Made by a program: the position numbers and the translations under genes. The notes beneath the pieces were generated by a model, which saw only the letters and a list, made by a program, of their open reading frames with translations, ran no database searches and was not told the origin of the DNA. DNA of 35,779 bases, taken from a virus. The stretch lies in IMG/VR virus record IMGVR_UViG_3300031565_000176, positions 1 through 35,779 of that record. One strand, given 5' to 3'. Of the stretch, positions 31,449 through 35,779 are shown piece by piece. Within the stretch, counting starts at the first letter, position 1. Each line of letters starts with the position of its first letter.

Positions 31449-33127
31449 CAATACCCCGCCAATCCCCGATATCTCGGTTTCTTCTTCTTGTGGAATGTCT
31501 TGTCCTTATATGGTTGCTCAATCCTCACCTGTCCCGCTATCGCCCTTGCAAACACCACATCATCACATTTGCCCTGCTCGGCCTCCGGGTGTTTTTTCTT
31601 GGGGTTGTTGATGAATGTCCAGCATTGCTGAATTAAGTCCTTATCAACCAAATCCGTTGATCCGTCAAAAATCTCCTCACCCAACTGCGAGAGCATCTGA
31701 GGGCGGGTAACTAAATTAGTGTTCCAACCCAGCTCAAGCGTGGGCTCGGTAAAGCCTTTCTTTTTCTTGACCTTGCGGTAAACCCTGCCATACTTTTTGT
31801 ATAAGTCCTGATTGACGGAGTAGCCATAGCCCTTGTTTTCACAAGCAATTAGGGCGTCATTGTAGTAATGCCCCATTTTCATCAAATCCTCAGCGAACCT
31901 GTCAGGAGCGGTGTTATGGTTATAAACACAAGCGGTTTTATTAGTGCGCTTGTTCAAAACAACCCCAGCGCTCTTGTCCCCGTGAGCCAGACCCTCGGCC
32001 GGGTCGCCCCCTATGGCGTATTGATCAAGCCTTAAGGGAAGTTCATAAATCTTAAATGAACCCGTAGGGTCTTGCCTGAACACGAACTTGCCCTCTTCCT
32101 TGACGATATTGCCTATCGCAAAGGGTTTCTTGATATCCTGCTCCTTGAGCGCGGTCTTATCAAAGAATAAATCCCCCGTTGAAATAAACGCCGTCGTATC
32201 ACAGTCCGGGTATTCCTGATTGAATGTCATCACCTTACGGTTGCAGTTGTTGACAATGCACCACCTGCGCCAGTTAATCTGCCCCGAGGTAAGGTTGTAT
32301 TTTATTTTCAGCTTTTCCTCCTCCTCAAGGAACTTGCCCCGCTCTGTTGGCGTAGAGAACTCAATCGCCTCTATGGGGTAAAGGCCGTTAGCCAGGGGAA
32401 GCGTATATTCGGCAATCTGGAACCACGGAATAAACAGCGTCTGCCAGTCGGACTGCCCGTTAATGCACTGCACCCACTCATCGTAGAACTGGTTGCCTAT
32501 GCCGTTGGCCGTTGTTTCCCCGATTACGATAGTTCCCGGCAAATTAGGCACGGATTGGTTAAGGCCGGTAAGCAGAGCCTGCAAGTCCGGGAAATACGCG
32601 CACTCCGATAAATGAACCATCCTAAATGTATACGACCTGCCAGCTTTCTTGTTATCAGCGGTATCTATGAGTATTTGGGAATGTATCCGGTCAAATTCCA
32701 GCTTCTTCTCGTTGGAGTGCTTGATTTTGGGCTTTAGGTGCTCATCCATTCTTTCGTGATAGAGCTTCTGCATCTCAAACAGGTAATTTGAGCTGTCTAA
32801 ATCGTGGGAGATGACGCTTGAGTTCACGCCTTCCCCTTGTGAGGTATAAGCGTACAGAATGGCCTCTATAAGCGTAGAAACCCCTGCCTGGCGAGCCTTA
32901 AGCACCCAAAGGCGCACTGGCTTGCCCGATTTCAGCATTTCCTTGATTTTCTTCAGGATTATCACCTGAACGGAATTAAGTTTGAAATGTATCAACTGGC
33001 CGGATTTGGTCTTGATAGTGAGGAATTCCTTTTCCACGAGGAACAGGGGGGTTTTCTCGGCAACGAGCTTCTCGGCCTCGAAAAGCTCCTTTGTAGTCAT
33101 TTTTGGGGGTTCAAGGGTAGTTGGCAT
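31448..33127 (-). CDS. terL: Terminase large subunit (packaging ATPase-nuclease)
   Basis: 559 aa, ATG 33127. The ATPase half shows the Walker A variant 'ARQAGVSTLIEA', Walker B with catalytic Glu 'MVHLSECAYF', and coupling motif 'IGETTANG'. The nuclease half shows the RNase H-like acidic residues in 'IGGDPAEG', 'ALIACENKGYG' and 'KCDDVVFARA'. All motifs are in canonical order and the length is normal. It translocates DNA into the prohead at the portal. TerS lies upstream after 377 nt that include one 44-aa frame and a non-coding stretch. Confidence 0.93.
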   Translation of the reverse strand: MPTTLEPPKMTTKELFEAEKLVAEKTPLFLVEKEFLTIKTKSGQLIHFKLNSVQVIILKKIKEMLKSGKPVRLWVLKARQAGVSTLIEAILYAYTSQGEGVNSSVISHDLDSSNYLFEMQKLYHERMDEHLKPKIKHSNEKKLEFDRIHSQILIDTADNKKAGRSYTFRMVHLSECAYFPDLQALLTGLNQSVPNLPGTIVIGETTANGIGNQFYDEWVQCINGQSDWQTLFIPWFQIAEYTLPLANGLYPIEAIEFSTPTERGKFLEEEEKLKIKYNLTSGQINWRRWCIVNNCNRKVMTFNQEYPDCDTTAFISTGDLFFDKTALKEQDIKKPFAIGNIVKEEGKFVFRQDPTGSFKIYELPLRLDQYAIGGDPAEGLAHGDKSAGVVLNKRTNKTACVYNHNTAPDRFAEDLMKMGHYYNDALIACENKGYGYSVNQDLYKKYGRVYRKVKKKKGFTEPTLELGWNTNLVTRPQMLSQLGEEIFDGSTDLVDKDLIQQCWTFINNPKKKHPEAEQGKCDDVVFARAIAGQVRIEQPYKDKTFHKKKKPRYRGLAGY

Positions 33128-33130
33128 AGT

Positions 33131-33265
33131 TTATTCCATAGTATGAAGATACCATTTATTATCTAATTCATAAATATAGAAACGGTATTTAAGCAAGTGT
33201 TGTAAATTCTGCGGCATATCTATTCTGGGGTTATAACAGTCTATGATAATTTTCAAGTTGTTCAT
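33131..33265 (-). CDS. 44-aa small protein before TerL
   Basis: ATG 33265, stop 3 nt before the TerL ATG. Mixed strand/helix ('NLKIIIDCYN', 'KYRFYIYELDNKWYLH'), a plausible compact fold. No ribosome binding site is evident. The same frame stays open and protein-like for about 90 nt further upstream without a start codon, up to a G-rich tract. Confidence 0.5.
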   Translation of the reverse strand: MNNLKIIIDCYNPRIDMPQNLQHLLKYRFYIYELDNKWYLHTME

Positions 33266-33504
33266 AGAGTTTGAAAAACTGTGGGAGGTCAGGTGGGGGA
33301 TATTTAAATAAACGGGGATTTCTTCGTGTCCCCCTCCCCCCCCCTCTTCATATTGTCATTATCGTACACAACTTCGCATAATAAATCTTATGTCGCTATC
33401 GTCCTGTTGCAAGTGCTTGTTATGTCTATGCTTAACTGCTGTATACCATATGTTGATGTGTTAACTACAATCGCTAATGGACAAGTTCCCCAACATCTTG
33501 TGGT
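33266..33504 (-). other. Non-coding stretch between the terminase genes with G9-A-G5 tract
   Basis: No gene with a start and binding site is seen here. On the minus strand there is a tract of nine G, one A and five G (33344-33330), which could form a quadruplex. Its length decides which downstream frame joins an ATG at 33351. The rest (33352-33504) has stops in all minus frames. A packaging-recognition site is possible at this position but no motif proves it. Confidence 0.4.
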
Positions 33505-33984
33505 TTAGCCCGCTGTCATATATTCTTTCATCCGGTTATATTTGGCGGCCTTTTCTTTCTCGTTTATCTCAACCCGGCCAGTGGCGTTGCCTTTCAATAG
33601 CTCAATGATTTTAGTCAGTTCTCCGACGGGGTCTTTGGATTTATTGATGAGGTGCATTAATTCTTTGTTGACGGTATCTTGAGAAGTGGAAAACACTTTT
33701 GTTTCAGCGGCCAGCTTCAGGTCTAATAGATATTGCAACCTATCTATGAGTGATTTCTGCTCCTTTACCCCTTCTTCAACTCCATTGCTTGCAACTATAG
33801 TTTCAACCTGTGAATAGTACTTCTCTCTTTTATTATGCCAATCCCTTCGCTTAGCATAATAAGATAATAAACCTTTTGATATTCCATACTTATCCATAAT
33901 TTCCGTAAACTTCATTCGTTGCTTGACAAACTCATTCTCTATGATTATTAAGGGATATTTACTTTTCCTTCCTTCGCTTCCCAT
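33505..33984 (-). CDS. terS: Terminase small subunit
   Basis: 159 aa, ATG 33984 with AGAAGGA upstream. The N-terminal 'RMKFTEIMDKYGISKGLLSY' followed by YAKRRDW is a helix-turn-helix typical of TerS DNA-recognition domains. A long helical oligomerisation region ('DRLQYLLDLKLAAETKVF') and a basic tail follow. It recognises the packaging start and recruits TerL, encoded next. Confidence 0.8.
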   Translation of the reverse strand: MGSEGRKSKYPLIIIENEFVKQRMKFTEIMDKYGISKGLLSYYAKRRDWHNKREKYYSQVETIVASNGVEEGVKEQKSLIDRLQYLLDLKLAAETKVFSTSQDTVNKELMHLINKSKDPVGELTKIIELLKGNATGRVEINEKEKAAKYNRMKEYMTAG

Positions 33985-34112
33985 TTTAATTGTCCTTCTA
34001 TTTTGGAAGTCGTTTTACTCGATTTTGCCTTTTTCCAGCCGACTCACTTAAAAATCCCTTCATATTTGACCGTAGAACCATTTAAATTGCTTGGGTGATA
34101 GCCAAGCCTTAC

Positions 34113-34304
34113 CTACTTCGTGCTTATTGAGCTTTCCCTTAACTCTACGCTTTGAGCCTGTCTAGGATAGGACTTAGAACGACCTTGCCTATAGTAATAT
34201 AAAGGGCAATCTGTCATAGGACAATGTATTACTTCATATCTTACGCCAGCGGAGCAAGCCAAACAGTTTGCTCTTATAGCTTTTAAGGGGGTTAGTTTCT
34301 TCAT
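34113..34304 (-). CDS. 63-aa zinc-knuckle small phage protein
   Basis: ATG 34304 directly after the previous TAA. 'IRANCLACSAG', then 'VIHCPMTDCPLYYYRQGR', is a four-Cys pattern that recurs in small phage proteins near terminase genes. Its last 20 residues look less protein-like. A second frame over the same and following DNA (to about 34051) reads as a plausible continuation ending 'AWLSPKQFKWFYGQI', but it has no start, so a frameshift is possible. Confidence 0.65.
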   Translation of the reverse strand: MKKLTPLKAIRANCLACSAGVRYEVIHCPMTDCPLYYYRQGRSKSYPRQAQSVELRESSISTK

Positions 34305-34457
34305 TTATTCCTTCTCCGCACGAATCATTGTTTTCAAGACCTTAAGCCTTTCAAGGTATTTATTGCTATTATGCGCCAGGGCAAGCTGTTTGATCAGGCC
34401 TGCGACATCCAGGGTTCTTAGTTCTTCTGCGCTTAATACTTGGGGAAGATTTTCCAT
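34305..34457 (-). CDS. 50-aa helical small protein
   Basis: ATG 34457, stop abutting the next ATG. Entirely helix-prone ('VAGLIKQLALAHNSNKYLER'). There is no Shine-Dalgarno-like sequence in its AT-rich leader. First gene behind the predicted promoter at 34511-34538. Confidence 0.6.
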   Translation of the reverse strand: MENLPQVLSAEELRTLDVAGLIKQLALAHNSNKYLERLKVLKTMIRAEKE

Positions 34458-34510
34458 AAAATAATTTATTTTTATTTATTTCAAATATAATCTCTGATAT
34501 ATATATATTA

Positions 34511-34538
34511 AGTATAGCACTTTATTACATCATACCAA
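34511..34538 (-). promoter_or_regulatory. Candidate promoter for the terminase gene run
   Basis: Minus strand TTGGTA (34538-34533), 16-nt spacer and TATACT (34516-34511), within a 155-nt gene-free AT-rich stretch (34458-34612). The -35 is weak, the -10 good. Confidence 0.45.
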
Positions 34539-34612
34539 AGGATTATTTTACACTCCGACGAGAGATATATTTAAATGGTGGGGTGAAAGTGAAACACTTT
34601 TGTATGGTGGGA

Positions 34613-34828
34613 TTACTGTTTCTCCAATATCCTCGAAATAATAGATTGTAAGTGCCTTAAATATGTTATCGCCTTCTTCACTTGTCCCAGTTTACCCTTA
34701 AGCCTGGTTGTTTCCTTCTGAGTGAGCTGAACCGGCCTGAACAAACGGCGCAGGAGATACTGTCTGGGAACTCTTACGAATACACAGAGCTTGGGCAGGA
34801 GTTTTGGTTCAATGGATTGTCTTTTCAT
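34613..34828 (-). CDS. 71-aa basic small protein
   Basis: ATG 34828 with GGGAGGA upstream and a 4-nt overlap with the previous gene. Strongly basic, with an amphipathic C-terminal helix ('VKKAITYLRHLQSIISRILE'). It may bind nucleic acid; no family recognised. Confidence 0.6.
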   Translation of the reverse strand: MKRQSIEPKLLPKLCVFVRVPRQYLLRRLFRPVQLTQKETTRLKGKLGQVKKAITYLRHLQSIISRILEKQ

Positions 34829-35112
34829 TTCCTCCCTTCTCGATACCCATCTTTATAACCTGCTTGCCAAATTTGATGTCTTAACTTTTCTACCTCATCT
34901 TTGCGATCATCATAAATCCTATTTATCTCGCTTTTATCCTCAAATGTCATCCCTAAAGCATTGGCATAAACCTCCAGCCTATGCCTCAAATCAGGTGCGG
35001 TAAAGTCAAGATATTCTACTTGTTTTGTTACTACTATTGTTTCGGGCTTTTTCAATGTGCCAATCCACATACCAGCCAGAAACAACGCAACGCAGATAAT
35101 AACATTCTTCAT
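34825..35112 (-). CDS. 95-aa membrane-anchored protein
   Basis: ATG 35112 behind AAGGAGGGAAGGA and overlapping the previous TGA. Residues 1-20 form one hydrophobic span ('VIICVALFLAGMWIGTL') without a clear cleavage site. The rest is a charged helical domain ending 'AGYKDGYREGRK'. It could be a spanin-like or envelope-associated protein. The neighbouring gene is also membrane-bound. Confidence 0.65.
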   Translation of the reverse strand: MKNVIICVALFLAGMWIGTLKKPETIVVTKQVEYLDFTAPDLRHRLEVYANALGMTFEDKSEINRIYDDRKDEVEKLRHQIWQAGYKDGYREGRK

Positions 35113-35279
35113 TCCTTCCCTCCTTTTCTATAATCTCTTCTTGATAAGTCAAATATTATCCAAATCACCACTCCTGTAACCGCTATTATCCAAAGTATCC
35201 AAGCGTGGTTATCAATCCAAGAAAAGCCCTCATTAGTCTGGGCAAGTATATCTCTTGCGAAATGGTTTACTTTCATCAT
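35109..35279 (-). CDS. 56-aa single-span membrane protein
   Basis: Starts at ATG 35279 (a second ATG follows at 35276), overlapping the previous TGA. Residues 25-44 are a hydrophobic span ('AWILWIIAVTGVVIWIIF') followed by a basic cytoplasmic-type end. The stop overlaps the next ATG. Function unknown. Confidence 0.6.
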   Translation of the reverse strand: MMKVNHFARDILAQTNEGFSWIDNHAWILWIIAVTGVVIWIIFDLSRRDYRKGGKE

Positions 35280-35368
35280 CACTTTTGCTTATAAGCTTCA
35301 TCGAGCTGGGCGATAACATCATCACAATAAATTTGTGTTCCGCAACACTCTGTAGTAAAATCTTGCAA
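35279..35368 (-). CDS. 29-aa candidate microprotein
   Basis: TTG at 35368 with GAGG 6 nt upstream; the TGA overlaps the next ATG (TGATG). Two neighbouring Cys and an acidic helix ('DDVIAQLDEAYKQK'). The frame also stays open about 45 nt upstream without a start. An ATG frame (about 51 codons from 35383) overlaps it and is the alternative. Confidence 0.35.
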   Translation of the reverse strand: MQDFTTECCGTQIYCDDVIAQLDEAYKQK

Positions 35369-35406
35369 TATCTTCCTCGCCTTATCATTCTTCTCTCTCT
35401 GTGGTC

Positions 35407-35547
35407 TTATTCGTTGTCAGCCTCATAAAATACTTCATCAATCTCTACTTTGAAATTTCTATCGTCTTCACTACACATCTGCTTAAATTTCAACATTACA
35501 TTTAATAGTCTACTTCTCAAATCAAAAAACTCTTCATCTTTACTCAT
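35407..35547 (-). CDS. 46-aa acidic small protein
   Basis: ATG 35547 behind GAGGAGGAGAG, a strong ribosome binding site. Helical N-terminus ('FFDLRSRLLNVMLKFKQM') and acidic end. No family recognised. Confidence 0.65.
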   Translation of the reverse strand: MSKDEEFFDLRSRLLNVMLKFKQMCSEDDRNFKVEIDEVFYEADNE

Positions 35548-35624
35548 CTCTCCTCCTCTATCCCCAATCCCTCAAGCGTTTCCTTGCGGTATTTACCTTG
35601 CCGTCTGGTAAGACTAAATTTTAT

Positions 35625-35744
35625 TTACTTTTCAGGAACAAATGCTAATGCTTCAGCAATTGCTATGTCATCGCCTTCGTGTATCTCTGTAGAAGTATTA
35701 TAAATCCATCCACCATTAACCTTAAAACGCTTGGTAGATTTCAT
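35625..35744 (-). CDS. 39-aa small protein
   Basis: ATG 35744 overlaps the preceding stop (TAATG); an in-frame ATG at 35753 would add three residues. 'RFKVNGGWIYN' and 'EGDDIAIAEALAFVPE' give a small strand-helix layout. Between its stop and the next gene (35548-35624) two frames look protein-like but lack start codons, so I leave them uncalled. Confidence 0.45.
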   Translation of the reverse strand: MKSTKRFKVNGGWIYNTSTEIHEGDDIAIAEALAFVPEK

Positions 35745-35779
35745 TATACGCATATTGTCATCTTAGTAAACTGCTTTAC
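35744..35779 (-). CDS. C-terminal end of a gene cut by the window edge
   Basis: The frame is open from the edge for 11 codons and stops at TAA overlapping the next ATG. Too short to identify. Confidence 0.35.
   Translation of the reverse strand, partial: VKQFTKMTICV

Noticed and set aside
33362-33395. Sequence resembling one arm of a loxP site (ACAACTTCGCATA)
   Set aside because: The second arm is missing and no recombinase gene is present; chance similarity is likely.
33326-33508. Plus-strand frame of 60 codons between the terminase genes
   Set aside because: No ribosome binding site or promoter, opposite to the operon, and overlaps the end of TerS; no recognisable domain.
1-35779. CRISPR arrays, tRNA or rRNA genes, insertion sequences, integrase and attachment sites
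   Set aside because: I looked for regular repeat-spacer units, cloverleaf-like segments, transposase or recombinase motifs and found none I could support.

Overview
The window is a stretch of a double-stranded DNA tailed phage, most likely a short-tailed (podovirus-type) virus. The evidence is a contiguous morphogenesis set: small and large terminase, a 669-aa portal, scaffold, an N4-gp56-type major capsid protein, a head-tail adaptor, a nozzle-type tail protein, three internal/ejection-type proteins and several fibre-like proteins. No tape measure, tail sheath, integrase or lysogeny repressor is visible. The host is unknown. An O-antigen polymerase/ligase-type membrane protein and nine N-terminal export signals point to a Gram-negative host with surface polysaccharide. 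Base composition is AT-rich and all genes use standard stops, including TGA. Nearly everything is on the minus strand, so transcription runs from high to low coordinates; one HNH endonuclease gene is on the plus strand.

Layout in transcription order. (1) 35779-33505: very small genes, several with one membrane segment or cysteine clusters, then small terminase. (2) 33504-28107: a short non-coding stretch, large terminase, small genes, portal. (3) 28097-25615: two tiny acidic or lysine-rich genes, a rho-independent terminator, scaffold and major capsid protein. (4) 25601-22219: three small exported proteins (two clearly paralogous), an O-antigen polymerase/ligase-like protein, a C2H2 zinc-finger protein and a coiled-coil protein. 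(5) 22150-11707: adaptor, a 906-aa nozzle carrying two lectin-like insertions, a small appendage protein, a GNAT-like protein and three internal virion proteins of 489, 188 and 1263 aa. (6) 11624-5180: fibre-like and beta-helix proteins, all starting with Sec signal peptides, interrupted by the plus-strand HNH gene. (7) 5167-3352: small membrane proteins, a permuted papain-fold hydrolase (possible lysis cassette) and a VRR-NUC nuclease. (8) 3350-1: a second HNH gene and then a separate operon with a consensus promoter: ribbon-helix-helix protein, three tandem Y-RNA-like modules, a Ro60 (TROVE + vWA) protein, two small proteins and a PD-(D/E)XK nuclease cut by the window edge.

The most striking system is the last operon. 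Three short RNA modules directly upstream of ro60 share a 5' CGAAG, a co-varying inner helix, the same ATACUUCU loop sequence and a 3' YUUGUUC. This arrangement resembles the Ro60-binding helix of Y RNAs. The second is the density of Sec signals on proteins that look like virion appendages, next to an O-antigen-type membrane enzyme, which suggests this phage exports part of its products to the host envelope. Function statements beyond family recognition are inference from sequence reading; no database search was run.
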